Origin: an uncultured Collinsella sp.
Lineage (GTDB): Bacteria; Actinomycetota; Coriobacteriia; Coriobacteriales; Coriobacteriaceae
Reading direction: 5' to 3'
DNA length: 40,085 nucleotides
NCBI GenBank assembly: GCA_958403205.1
Contig: CATXWM010000021.1
Location: 1-40,085, forward strand
The notes beneath the pieces were generated by a model. It was not told the DNA's origin. It saw only the letters and a program-made list of their open reading frames with translations, and searched no databases. Shown piece by piece: positions 15,647-23,386 of this stretch. Every line of letters begins with the position of its first letter. The first letter of the stretch is position 1. The position numbers and the translations under genes are program-made.

Positions 15647-15700
15647 ATGAATTGCTTACCAAGACGAATGCCGGGCTCCTGTTTGCGCCCGTCGGCGTGA
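15647..15700 (+). CDS. Leader peptide (17 aa) upstream of the O-acetylhomoserine sulfhydrylase gene
   Basis: A short frame encoding MNCLPRRMPGSCLRPSA begins seven bases after GAAAGGAGG, a near-perfect Shine-Dalgarno sequence that has no other gene to serve. It contains two cysteine codons (3 and 12). RNA around it can fold two ways. One is CTCCTG-...-CAGGAG (15677 to 15707) with an inner CGCC/GGCG stem. The other pairs GCCGGGC with GCCCGTCGGC inside the reading frame. This is the layout of a translation-sensing attenuator. Cysteine-containing leader peptides precede sulfur genes in other actinobacteria. A stem also encloses the start: GGTAGGTAATT near 15600 can pair with AATTGCTTACC (15650-15660). 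Confidence 0.5.
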   Translation: MNCLPRRMPGSCLRPSA

Positions 15701-15761
15701 TCAGGAGACAGCGACTTACTTCTCTTACTCTTATTACTTTTGTTCGATCGAGGAGATCATC

Positions 15762-17072
15762 ATGAGCCAGTTCATCAACAACCCCGAGCATACCTTTGGT
15801 TTCGATACCCTGCAGCTGCACGTTGGCCAGGAGAGCGCCGATCCTGCATCCGACTCCCGTGCCGTGCCTATCTACCAGACCACAAGCTATGTGTTCCGCA
15901 ACTCCCAGCATGCTGCTGACCGCTTTGGTCTTGCCGACGCCGGTAACATCTACGGTCGTCTGACCAACTCCACCCAAGGCGTCTTCGAGGACCGCATTGC
16001 CGCGCTCGAGGGCGGCGTTGCTGGCCTCGCCGTCGCCTCTGGCGCCGCCGCCATCACCTATACCCTGCAGGCTCTTGCCCAGGCCGGTGACCACGTGGTC
16101 GCCCAGAAGACCATCTACGGTGGCTCCTACAACCTGCTGGAGCATACGCTCTCCCAGTTTGGCGTCGAGACCACCTTCGTCGATGCCCATAACCTGGACG
16201 AGGTCGAGGGCGCCATCAAGGACAACACCACGGTCATCTATCTCGAGACGCTCGGCAACCCCAACTCCGACATCCCCAACATCGACGCCATCTCCGAGAT
16301 CGCCAAGAAGCACGGTCTGCCGGTTGTCGTCGACAACACCTTCGGCACCCCGTATCTGTTCCGTCCGCTGGAGCATGGTGCCAACATCGTCGTCCACTCC
16401 GCAACCAAGTTCATCGGCGGCCACGGCACCTCGCTGGGCGGTGTGATCGTCGACGGCGGTAACTTCGACTGGAAGGCGAGCGGAAAGTACGCCCAGATTG
16501 CTGAGCCCAACCCCTCCTACCACGGTGTCTCGTTTGCCGAGGCTGCCGGTCCCGCCGCCTTCGCAACCTATGTCCGCGCTATCCTGCTGCGTGACGAGGG
16601 CGCCTGCATCAGCCCGTTCAACGCCTGGGTCCTGCTCCAGGGCACCGAGACCCTGTCGCTGCGCGTTGACCGCCATGTCGAGAACACCAAGAAGGTCGTT
16701 GAGTTCCTGGCTGGTGACAGCCACGTCGCCAAGGTGAACCACCCGAGCCTGCCCGAGCACCCCGACCATGAGCTCTATCAGAAGTACTTCCCCCGCGGCG
16801 GCGCTTCGATTTTCACCTTCGAGATCAAGGGTGGTCAGGAGGCTGCTTGGAAGTTCATCGACCACCTGCAGGTCTTCTCGCTGCTCGCCAACGTGGCCGA
16901 CGTCAAGTCGCTCGTCGTGCACCCGGCTACCACCACGCACTCCCAGCTCTCTGCCGAGGAGCTTGCCGAGCAGAACATTACGCCCTCCACGATTCGACTT
17001 TCCATCGGTACCGAGAACGCCGAGGACATCATTTGGGATCTGAAGCAGGCCTTCGCCGCACTGGACGAGTAG
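15762..17072 (+). CDS. metY: O-acetylhomoserine sulfhydrylase (PLP-dependent, Cys/Met metabolism family)
   Basis: Makes homocysteine (or a related thiol) from O-acetylhomoserine and sulfide, bypassing cystathionine. The 436-aa length is typical for MetY. The PLP lysine is K216 in HSATKFIGGHG; other family blocks are NIYGRLTNSTQGVFEDRIAALEGG, VASGAAAITY and VVDNTFGTPYLFRPLEHGA. GAGGAG lies six bases before the ATG. The gene is highly expressed-looking in codon choice, sits behind its own promoter and a probable attenuating leader, and is divergent from a LysR gene. Confidence 0.94.
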   Translation: MSQFINNPEHTFGFDTLQLHVGQESADPASDSRAVPIYQTTSYVFRNSQHAADRFGLADAGNIYGRLTNSTQGVFEDRIAALEGGVAGLAVASGAAAITYTLQALAQAGDHVVAQKTIYGGSYNLLEHTLSQFGVETTFVDAHNLDEVEGAIKDNTTVIYLETLGNPNSDIPNIDAISEIAKKHGLPVVVDNTFGTPYLFRPLEHGANIVVHSATKFIGGHGTSLGGVIVDGGNFDWKASGKYAQIAEPNPSYHGVSFAEAAGPAAFATYVRAILLRDEGACISPFNAWVLLQGTETLSLRVDRHVENTKKVVEFLAGDSHVAKVNHPSLPEHPDHELYQKYFPRGGASIFTFEIKGGQEAAWKFIDHLQVFSLLANVADVKSLVVHPATTTHSQLSAEELAEQNITPSTIRLSIGTENAEDIIWDLKQAFAALDE

Positions 17073-17132
17073 GGCGACTTGTGCAAGGACCCCTTGCGAC
17101 TCGATAGGTATAACTGCATAAAATGCCTGCTC

Positions 17133-17173
17133 AAGGCGCCTGTGCGAACAATGGTCGCACAGGCGCCTTTTTT
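17133..17173 (+). terminator. Rho-independent terminator after metY
   Basis: Perfect 15-bp stem (AAGGCGCCTGTGCGA and its complement at 17155-17169) with a 7-base loop, followed by T6. The following 17174-17384 holds no recognised gene; it is leader DNA of the secreted protein. Confidence 0.95.
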
Positions 17174-17384
17174 GCATAGAGAGGGTGCAAAAACAGGGTT
17201 TTTGGCACGCTTTATGCATTCGAGTTGTGGAAAACTCCTGTTGAGAGGATGTGAGTTTTACGCAATTGACGTGCGCCTTTTGAGTAAAACCGCAGGTCGC
17301 GATTTGCTCGGGGTACTATGCAGCGCGATCGAATCATACACAGCTCAAACGCAGCAAAAACGCACTACGGAGGTTTCCAGCTAC

Positions 17385-18170
17385 ATGAGGATCGATTCAC
17401 GAAAACCGAAGGCCGCCGCCCTTTCTGCCACGCTTGCCGTGGCGCTTTTGGTGGGTGCCGGCGCAACTGATGCCCACGCGGCAACACTATCCGATACGGT
17501 CGGATCTACGCCGTCCGAGGCGACGCTGGTGCAGCCCGTCGACTACCGCGGCGACGGTTATGGCTCTATGCAGGAGTGGAACGCCTCGATGGGAGCAAAG
17601 CGCGATTCCCTGGAGATGCGCGCTCAGATCATTATGAATATGTATGGCGACTATGCTACCGATGACGAGCGCGCTGTGCTGCAGGGTTGCATCGACGGCG
17701 CGGGTAGCCTGTTGACGATGGGGGAGGTCGACGCCAAGTCGACCGAGCTCGACGAGCTTCGCTCCACGCTCGAGGATGTCAAGCGCGAGGCGATCGAGGC
17801 TGCGGCTGCCGAGGCGGAAGCCGCCGAGGCCGCTGAGGCCGTTCAGGCTTCGTATTACAACGCCGGCTCCGGCTCGTCTTACGCGTCTGCTGCGTATTAC
17901 GCGAACGGCTCGGGCCTGACGCGCTCGAGCGGCGTCAATAACTATAACGGTCGCCGCGAGACTTATTACAGCAGCAACGTGTTGTATCACCACCGCACGG
18001 GCGAATGGACGCAGGATTCCGAGGGCTTTTGGCGCGATTCTGATGGTTACTACGTCGTGGCCGCGGGCGATAAGGCTCAGGGCTCCACGTTTACCGGTTC
18101 CAAGGGCGAGTGCAAGGTCTATGACTCCGGCTGCGCAGCCGGAACCACCGACTACTACACTGGCTGGTAG
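17385..18170 (+). CDS. Secreted protein with Ala/Glu coiled coil and conserved C-terminal Tyr/Gly domain
   Basis: A 261-aa exported protein. The signal peptide has a basic n-region (RIDSRKPK), a hydrophobic core at 10-27 and a likely cut after AHA (residue 32). An alpha-helical stretch rich in Ala and Glu (about 125-150) precedes a Tyr/Ser/Gly linker. The C-terminal ~85 residues (YYSSNVLYHHRTGEWTQDSEGFWRDSDGYYVVAAGD...KVYDSGCAAGTTDYYTGW) resemble a small double-psi/3D-like cell-wall domain seen in Gram-positive surface proteins. That assignment is from memory of the pattern. The ATG at 17385 follows CGGAGG; an upstream frame would cross the metY terminator. Probably acts at the cell wall. Confidence 0.8.
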   Translation: MRIDSRKPKAAALSATLAVALLVGAGATDAHAATLSDTVGSTPSEATLVQPVDYRGDGYGSMQEWNASMGAKRDSLEMRAQIIMNMYGDYATDDERAVLQGCIDGAGSLLTMGEVDAKSTELDELRSTLEDVKREAIEAAAAEAEAAEAAEAVQASYYNAGSGSSYASAAYYANGSGLTRSSGVNNYNGRRETYYSSNVLYHHRTGEWTQDSEGFWRDSDGYYVVAAGDKAQGSTFTGSKGECKVYDSGCAAGTTDYYTGW

Positions 18171-18196
18171 TTTTTCTGCATCACGGATATTTGGCG

Positions 18197-18245
18197 GACG
18201 GGCGTCTATACCGAGCTTTGGGGCAACGTAAGGACGCCCGTTCTA
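18197..18245 (+). terminator. Hairpin after the secreted-protein gene
   Basis: Nine-base arms (18198-18206 and 18233-18241, ACGGGCGTC/GACGCCCGT) enclose a 26-base loop and are followed by TTCTAT. A weak terminator is likely. Confidence 0.45.
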
Positions 18246-18356
18246 TGTATGCGTTTGAGTTAACAGAGCGCTTACCGTGGCAGTACGCCGCGCATATGGG
18301 CACGGGGCACACTAAGTCACGAGAAACAAAGTCTTTCTCGTGGAGGAAGTGGTTCC

Positions 18357-18575
18357 ATGAACGCTCGAGATGTCGCTATTGCCGTCGTTGCCCTTTTGAT
18401 CGGATGCCTTGGTCCGACGGCGGCGCTAACTGCCGGCTTGCAGTCCGATACGGGCGCCGCTCCTGTGATTGTGGGCGCCTTGATTGCAGCGGCGCTGCTG
18501 GGAAGCGCCGGCGTGCTGCTTTGCCGCGATGACGAGGACGAGGTTCCGGAATCGCAAAATAAGCCTCAGTTTTAG
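18357..18575 (+). CDS. Small two-helix membrane protein
   Basis: A 72-aa protein with two hydrophobic segments (about residues 6-27 and 36-56) separated by a short polar turn, then a charged tail RDDEDEVPESQNKPQF. GTGGAGGAAG lies 7-10 bases before the ATG. No family is recognised. It stands alone between two hairpins. The charge pattern supports a real membrane protein with both ends on the same side. Confidence 0.6.
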   Translation: MNARDVAIAVVALLIGCLGPTAALTAGLQSDTGAAPVIVGALIAAALLGSAGVLLCRDDEDEVPESQNKPQF

Positions 18576-18592
18576 CCTCGAGCTAAATGCAA

Positions 18593-18630
18593 CAGGCCTT
18601 CGCGAATGACGGAATCCTCGCGAAGGCCTG
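18593..18630. terminator. Bidirectional terminator between the small membrane protein and panE
   Basis: Perfect 13-bp stem (CAGGCCTTCGCGA / TCGCGAAGGCCTG) with a 12-base loop. A T-rich stretch follows on the plus side. It lies between convergent genes. Confidence 0.85.
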
Positions 18631-18666
18631 TCTGCTTGTATTGCGCACATCGCGATGCGGCCGAGG

Positions 18667-19581
18667 CTACCAGCTGCTTTCTATTTCGCGAATCCTCTGG
18701 TAGAGCCAATCGTTTTGCGGCACTTGGATATCGTGTTTGGTAGCTAGGCGGCAAATGGTGCCAGCGAACTCCTCGACTTCGGTTTTTCGTTGTGCGATGC
18801 GGTCCTGCGCCATCGAGGGCATACCGACGGGGTCGATTCCCTCGATGAGGTGCACCATCTGCGTCAGGTCTGCCTCGGTCAGCTCAATGCCCTCGGCGTT
18901 GGCGACCGCAAGCGTTTCGCGCATGGCGGAAACAAAGCAGCGACGCTGCTCGGAGCCCGGCTCCGTGGCGCTTCCGTAGGTCCCGCCGTAGGCCATACAG
19001 GTCTGGTTGATGCCGTCGTTGAGCATGAGTTTGGCCCACATGCGGTGCGCAATGTCGCTCTCGACGGTATGGGCAATGCCGCAGCGTGTGTAGAGCTCGT
19101 CGATGGCGCTGACGGTTGCGGGCTCGGTGCCTGCTGCCGCGCCAAAGCGAATCTCGCCCGCATTCGTAAAGGTGAGCGCGCCGTCGAGGAACACGGCATC
19201 CATGCCTTGGCAAATACCAAGAACGGTATGCTTCCAGCCAAAGCGCTCGGCAATCTTTTGCTCGCTCGTAATGCCGTTGCACAGCGAGGCGATGAGCGTG
19301 TTGGGCCCCACGACGCGCTCCATAGTCTTGAGCGCTTGGTTGAGTCCCGTCGTCTTGACTGTGAGAATGACCAGATCGGCGGGCGTTGCCTCACTGGCGC
19401 GGATGGACTTGAGCGCACAGGGCTTGCCGTTGACGGTGAGCGCATCGCCCACGTGACGCTCAAAACGGGCGTCATCCATAACGTATTCGACGGCGTCATT
19501 GCCGAGGGCCGTGGCAATCATGCTGCCGTAGAGCAGGCCGACGCCGCCCTTGCCGATAAAGGCGACCTTGTTGATCTGCAT
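18667..19581 (-). CDS. panE: 2-dehydropantoate 2-reductase (ketopantoate reductase)
   Basis: Reduces ketopantoate to pantoate with NADPH in pantothenate/CoA synthesis, or acts on a related 2-oxo acid. The 304-aa protein begins MQINKVAFIGKGGVGLLYG, a dinucleotide-binding loop. Characteristic blocks follow: ADLVILTVKT, SLCNGITSEQ, and the C-terminal helical domain with MWAKLMLNDGINQTCM, the family lysine-containing helix. The start at 19581 has GGGGAG nine bases upstream; an earlier ATG at 19590 abuts that site. Many paralogues of unclear substrate exist, so the pantoate role is likely but not proven. Confidence 0.85.
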   Translation of the reverse strand: MQINKVAFIGKGGVGLLYGSMIATALGNDAVEYVMDDARFERHVGDALTVNGKPCALKSIRASEATPADLVILTVKTTGLNQALKTMERVVGPNTLIASLCNGITSEQKIAERFGWKHTVLGICQGMDAVFLDGALTFTNAGEIRFGAAAGTEPATVSAIDELYTRCGIAHTVESDIAHRMWAKLMLNDGINQTCMAYGGTYGSATEPGSEQRRCFVSAMRETLAVANAEGIELTEADLTQMVHLIEGIDPVGMPSMAQDRIAQRKTEVEEFAGTICRLATKHDIQVPQNDWLYQRIREIESSW

Positions 19582-19743
19582 GTGAATCATCTCCCCACTA
19601 AAAGGCGCCCGCATGAGGGGCGCCTGGTGGATTGTATGCTGCCAGGGTGATTGGTGGGTGCGCGGGGCGGCTGTTATAAAAAGAAACTATTGCGCTGTGC
19701 GCTTATGCCGCGGGGCAGACCGCAAAGACATGCGCGTGGTCAT

Positions 19744-19769
19744 GCCCGGCTCCTTTCATCGGGCTTTTT
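19744..19769 (+). terminator. Terminator-like hairpin in a gene-free stretch
   Basis: GCCCG (19744-19748) and CGGGC (19760-19764) followed by T5. It lies in the 324-base gap between panE and the aldo/keto reductase gene. No gene that it would end is visible; the gap otherwise shows nothing supported, apart from a GC hairpin (GGCGCC pair) near 19603-19624 in the panE leader. Confidence 0.45.
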
Positions 19770-19905
19770 GCTGATGTTAAAGCGGTGCCGTGACGGCTCG
19801 ATTTCTGCTGCGTTACGATACGTTCTCAATTGCGATTCCGATGTGTTTCGATGACGTGACGGGTTTGTTTCGCCTTGTCAGGGCTTCGATGGGAGGGGAG
19901 GGGCC

Positions 19906-21093
19906 GTGCAATATCGCGTTGACCCCAAAAGCGGCAACCGTATCTCGGCGTTGGGGCTGGGCTGCATGAGGTTTCCCGGTGCGCCGGGACGTCCGGATGC
20001 GAAGACAGCCGATGCCATCATTTCCCGTGCGGTGGAGCAGGGGATTAATTATCTGGACACGGCCTATCTCTATCCCGGCAACGAGGCTTGCGTGGGCGCT
20101 TCGCTTGAACGCCTGGGCTTGCGCGACCAGGTTTTGCTCGCAACCAAGCTGCCGCATGCTTCGTGCAAATGCGCGGAGGATTTCGATCGGTTTTTCGACG
20201 AGCAACTGCGCCGCCTGCAGACCGACCATATCGACTATTACCTTATGCACAACATCACCTCGCCTGCGCAGTGGGAGCGCGTGGTGGCGCTGGGCATCGA
20301 GGACTGGATCGCGCGTCAAAAGGCGGCGGGGCGTATTCGCCAGATTGGTTTTTCGTACCACGGCAGCGCAGCGGACTTCCTTACGATGCTTGACGCATAT
20401 GACTGGGATTTTTGCCAGATACAGTACAACTATGCCGGCGAGCGTTACCAGGCGGGAACGGCAGGACTCATGGCGGCTGCGGAGCGCGGGCTCGCGGTGT
20501 TTGTGATGGAGCCGCTGCTGGGCGGGCGTTTAGCAGGCAAGCTGCCGCCACGGGCCCGCGCTGTGCTCGATAGTGCCCGTGACCCGCATTTGCGCACTTC
20601 TGCCGCCTGGGGTCTTTCGTGGGTGTGGAATCATCCTCAGGTGACGATGCTGCTTTCGGGTATGACCGATACCGCGCAGGTGGACGAGAATTCGTCACTG
20701 GCAGACCTCGCGTTGCCGAATTCGATGACTGCCAACCAGCTCGACACGATTGCGCGCGTGTTGATGGAGTTTGAGAAATCGAACCGTGTGCCCTGCACGG
20801 GATGCGGCTACTGCATGCCATGCCCCAAGGGTATCAACATTCCCGGCTGCTTTGCCGCCTACAACGCGAGCTATGCGCACAGCTGGTTTACGGGGCTGTC
20901 GCAATACTTTACGGCGAGTGCGGTGCGCACGAGCGAGCCCAAGCTGGTGAGCAATTGCGTCAAGTGCGGTAAATGCGCACGTCACTGCCCGCAGCACATC
21001 GATATTCCCGAGCGTTTGGACGACGTACGCCGCCGTTTTCAGCCTGGCCTCGTGACGGCGGTGCTTAAGGCCTTCGGCAAAACGCGCTCCTGA
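19906..21093 (+). CDS. Aldo/keto reductase with two C-terminal 4Fe-4S motifs
   Basis: A 395-aa fusion of an aldo/keto reductase barrel and a ferredoxin-like tail. The catalytic tetrad is visible: D51 and Y56 in YLDTAYLY, K81 in LATKLPH, and H115 in YYLMHNI. The tail has CTGCGYCMPCPKG and, further on, CVKCGKCARHCPQ, ligands for two iron-sulfur clusters. Such oxidoreductases are common in anaerobes; electron donor and substrate are unknown. Translation starts at GTG 19906 after GGGAGG. The TGA stop overlaps the first base of a repeated palindromic element. Confidence 0.9.
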   Translation: MQYRVDPKSGNRISALGLGCMRFPGAPGRPDAKTADAIISRAVEQGINYLDTAYLYPGNEACVGASLERLGLRDQVLLATKLPHASCKCAEDFDRFFDEQLRRLQTDHIDYYLMHNITSPAQWERVVALGIEDWIARQKAAGRIRQIGFSYHGSAADFLTMLDAYDWDFCQIQYNYAGERYQAGTAGLMAAAERGLAVFVMEPLLGGRLAGKLPPRARAVLDSARDPHLRTSAAWGLSWVWNHPQVTMLLSGMTDTAQVDENSSLADLALPNSMTANQLDTIARVLMEFEKSNRVPCTGCGYCMPCPKGINIPGCFAAYNASYAHSWFTGLSQYFTASAVRTSEPKLVSNCVKCGKCARHCPQHIDIPERLDDVRRRFQPGLVTAVLKAFGKTRS

Positions 21094-21182
21094 TGCCCCT
21101 TTTATAACTTGCGGTGGAATAGTTCCTGTTTGCGGCAGAATAGGGACCAAACAGGAACTATTCCACCGCAACTGAAGGGGGC
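21091..21182. repeat. Palindromic repeat family A, copy 1
   Basis: Perfect 24-bp arms (21109-21132 and 21148-21171) around a 15-base loop. The first 31 bases (21091-21121) are identical to copy 2 (22272-22302). The distal part of the stem differs between the copies, but it differs in both arms at once, so pairing is kept. It ends in ACTGAAGGGGG, whose purine run doubles as the ribosome-binding site of the next gene. Confidence 0.9.
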
Positions 21183-21186
21183 TGTC

Positions 21187-22206
21187 GTGGGCCATCGAGA
21201 TTCATGTGATGATTTGCGCGAGGTTCGTTGGGGCGTTTTGGGCGCCGGGCACATTTCGCATCGATTTGCATCGTCGCTCAAGGAGGTGGACGGGGCACGG
21301 CTGGTGGCTGCGGCCGGCCGCACTCCTGCACATGTCGAGGAATTTTCCCGAGCGTTTTCGATCGATGCTGCGCATGGCCATGCTTCGGTCGACGATAACG
21401 GCAATGCGGCTTATGACGCGCTGATTGCCGACCCCGATGTCGACGCAATCTACTTGGCTCTTCCGCATGGCATGCATACGCGTTGGGCCTGTCGCGCGCT
21501 GCGCGCCGGAAAGGCCGTGCTGTGCGAAAAGCCGGCCGTTTTGAGTGAGGAAGAGGCTCTCTCGATTGCCTCCACCTCTCGTGAGCGCGGCGTGCTGTTT
21601 ATGGAGGCGATGAAGAATCGGTTTTGCCCGATGCGCACTCGCGTGAAAGACTTGCTTGCGTCGGGTGAGCTTGGCCGTATTGTCTCAATTGAAAGCGTGC
21701 AAAAGCTCGATTACGGCGAGCCTCCTTCGGGCTATCTGCTTGATTCGTTGCAGGGCGGCTGTCTATATGACATGGGCTGCTATGCGGTCGGTTGGTTTGA
21801 GGATTTGCTCGCGGGCGCGTGCGAGGTTTCATCCCGTGAAGTTCGCTGGCGTGACGTATCAGGCGGCCGCGTCGATTGGGCCGACGAGATCCGTATGAGC
21901 GTCGGCGGTATACCCATTCATATGGTGTGCGACGGCAAAGCAACATATGAAAGCCGCTTAACGATTGCCTGTGAGCGAGGCTCGTTGGAAATCGAGCGTC
22001 TCCATCGTCCCGAGCTCGCCCATGTGAAGTATTCCGACGGTCGAACGCTAGAAATAAATGCCCCGTTTGAGATCGATGATTTCTACGGCGAAATCCAGCA
22101 TGCGACGCAGCTCATTCAGGCGGGGAAACTCGAGAGTCCCGTCATGCCCCTTGCCGCCACGCAGCGCTGTGCACACATCATCGATGCGATTCGTCTAGCC
22201 CTCTAG
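21187..22206 (+). CDS. Gfo/Idh/MocA-family oxidoreductase
   Basis: A 339-aa NAD(P)-dependent dehydrogenase. The Rossmann motif WGVLGAGHISHRF comes first, then VDAIYLALPHGMHTRWACRALRAGKAVLCEKPAVLSEEEA with the catalytic EKP lysine. The C-terminal domain contains GGCLYDMGCYAVGWFEDLL. Related enzymes oxidise trans-dihydrodiols or sugar derivatives. The GTG at 21187 follows AAGGGGG, the tail of repeat A copy 1; a longer frame would translate the palindrome and is rejected. Diverged from the Gfo/Idh protein at 12821-13927. Confidence 0.9.
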   Translation: MGHRDSCDDLREVRWGVLGAGHISHRFASSLKEVDGARLVAAAGRTPAHVEEFSRAFSIDAAHGHASVDDNGNAAYDALIADPDVDAIYLALPHGMHTRWACRALRAGKAVLCEKPAVLSEEEALSIASTSRERGVLFMEAMKNRFCPMRTRVKDLLASGELGRIVSIESVQKLDYGEPPSGYLLDSLQGGCLYDMGCYAVGWFEDLLAGACEVSSREVRWRDVSGGRVDWADEIRMSVGGIPIHMVCDGKATYESRLTIACERGSLEIERLHRPELAHVKYSDGRTLEINAPFEIDDFYGEIQHATQLIQAGKLESPVMPLAATQRCAHIIDAIRLAL

Positions 22207-22271
22207 GACTTGGCGCTGACGCGTAGGGGATCATGACGCCGGCGCCCGTGGTGCCTGGCGGCCCACATCTC

Positions 22272-22363
22272 TGATGCCCCTTTTATAACTTGCGGTGGAA
22301 TACGGTCTGTTTGCGCCAAAATAAGGCACCAATAGACCGTATTTCACCGCAACTGATGAGGGG
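22272..22363. repeat. Palindromic repeat family A, copy 2
   Basis: Arms 22290-22313 and 22330-22352 pair with one gap and one mismatch. The flanks TGATGCCCCTTTTATAAC and CACCGCAACTGA match copy 1. The distal stem reads CGGTCTG/TAGACCG where copy 1 has GTTCCTG/CAGGAAC. Again the purine-rich end (GAGGGGGAG) serves as the ribosome-binding site of the following gene. Confidence 0.88.
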
Positions 22364-22372
22364 GAGTTGGAG

Positions 22373-23239
22373 ATGCTGACGATCGGGTGTCATCTTTCGA
22401 CGACGAAGGGCTATCGGGCGATGGGGGAGACGGCGTTGTCCATTGGCGCCAATACCTTTGCGTTCTTTACGCGCAACCCGCGCGGTGGCAAGGCAAAAGA
22501 CCTTGACATGGATGACGTGGCGGCTCTGCGCGAGCTTATGGCGCAAAACGACTTCGGACCGCTGGTGGCGCATGCCCCGTATACCTATAACCCCTGCTCC
22601 GCTAAGGAGCGGGCGCGAGAGTTTGCCTTGGAGGCTATGGCGGAAGATTTGCAGCGTCTGGAAGCACTGCCCGGCAACTACTACAATTTTCACCCCGGTG
22701 CGCATGTGGGACAGGGGGCAGACGCCGGCATTCAGATGATTGTCGACATGCTGTGCCAGGTGATGTTTGAGGGACAGCAGACGACGGTATTGCTCGAGAC
22801 CATGGCGGGCAAGGGCACCGAGGTGGGCCGTAGCTTTGAAGAACTGGCGTGCATTATCAAGGGCGTTGCCGCCAAGTGCCCAGAGCTGTCCGATAAGCTG
22901 GGCGTTTGTTTGGACACCTGCCATGTGAGCGATGCTGGCTACGACATCATCCATGATCTGGACGGCGTACTCGACGAGTTCGACCGCGTGGTGGGTATCG
23001 ATCGTCTGCATGCCGTACACATCAACGATTCGAAGAACCCTTGTGGCGCCCATAAGGATCGCCACGAGTGCATCGGCAAGGGATACCTTGGCAGCGAGGA
23101 ATTTGGTGGCGGTATGCAGGTTATGCAGAATATTGTATCGAATGGCCGCTTGCGCGCATTGCCATTCATTTTGGAGACACCGAACGAACTTGCAGGTTAT
23201 GCGGCTGAAATCAAACTGTTAAGGTCATTGCAGCAGTAA
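22373..23239 (+). CDS. nfo: Endonuclease IV (AP endonuclease)
   Basis: Cleaves DNA 5' to abasic sites in base-excision repair. The 288-aa protein has the TIM-barrel metal-site motifs of the family: IGCHLSTTKG, HPGAHVG, VCLDTCHVSDAGYD, VHINDSKNPCGAHKDRHECIGKG and the terminal FILETP. The ATG at 22373 is six bases after GGGGGAG; a TTG two codons earlier overlaps that site. It follows repeat A copy 2 and has no obvious operon partner downstream. Confidence 0.94.
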   Translation: MLTIGCHLSTTKGYRAMGETALSIGANTFAFFTRNPRGGKAKDLDMDDVAALRELMAQNDFGPLVAHAPYTYNPCSAKERAREFALEAMAEDLQRLEALPGNYYNFHPGAHVGQGADAGIQMIVDMLCQVMFEGQQTTVLLETMAGKGTEVGRSFEELACIIKGVAAKCPELSDKLGVCLDTCHVSDAGYDIIHDLDGVLDEFDRVVGIDRLHAVHINDSKNPCGAHKDRHECIGKGYLGSEEFGGGMQVMQNIVSNGRLRALPFILETPNELAGYAAEIKLLRSLQQ

Positions 23240-23300
23240 TGGCTGCCATAAAGTGGGACGCTCCATTCACGTTATGGGTTTGTTTCAATCAGTTTTCTAA

Positions 23301-23329
23301 TTGCAGATTCTTCCAAGCGGGTGCATAAT
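23301..23329 (+). promoter_or_regulatory. Promoter of the amino-acid ABC transporter operon
   Basis: -35 TTGCAG (23301-23306), 17-base spacer, -10 CATAAT (23324-23329). It lies 57 bases before the substrate-binding protein gene. Confidence 0.7.
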
Positions 23330-23386
23330 AACCCTCAGTTTTTGCAGACCTCTGAATCACGTGGGGTCATTGGAAGGAGACTGATT

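Noticed and set aside
15595..15720. Known SAM, SAH, cobalamin or T-box riboswitch in the metY leader
   Set aside because: None of the conserved cores of those classes is visible; the leader-peptide explanation fits better.
15579..17219. A 546-codon minus-strand open frame opposite metY
   Set aside because: Antisense of a strongly conserved enzyme. It also runs through the metY promoter, leader and terminator.
18191..18532. A 113-codon frame overlapping the small membrane protein gene
   Set aside because: It reads through a hairpin and is basic and irregular in composition. The other frame gives a well-formed two-helix protein with a ribosome-binding site.
19651..19854. A 67-codon plus-strand frame in the panE-aldo/keto reductase gap
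   Set aside because: No ribosome-binding site, crosses a terminator-like hairpin, and shows no recognisable protein pattern.
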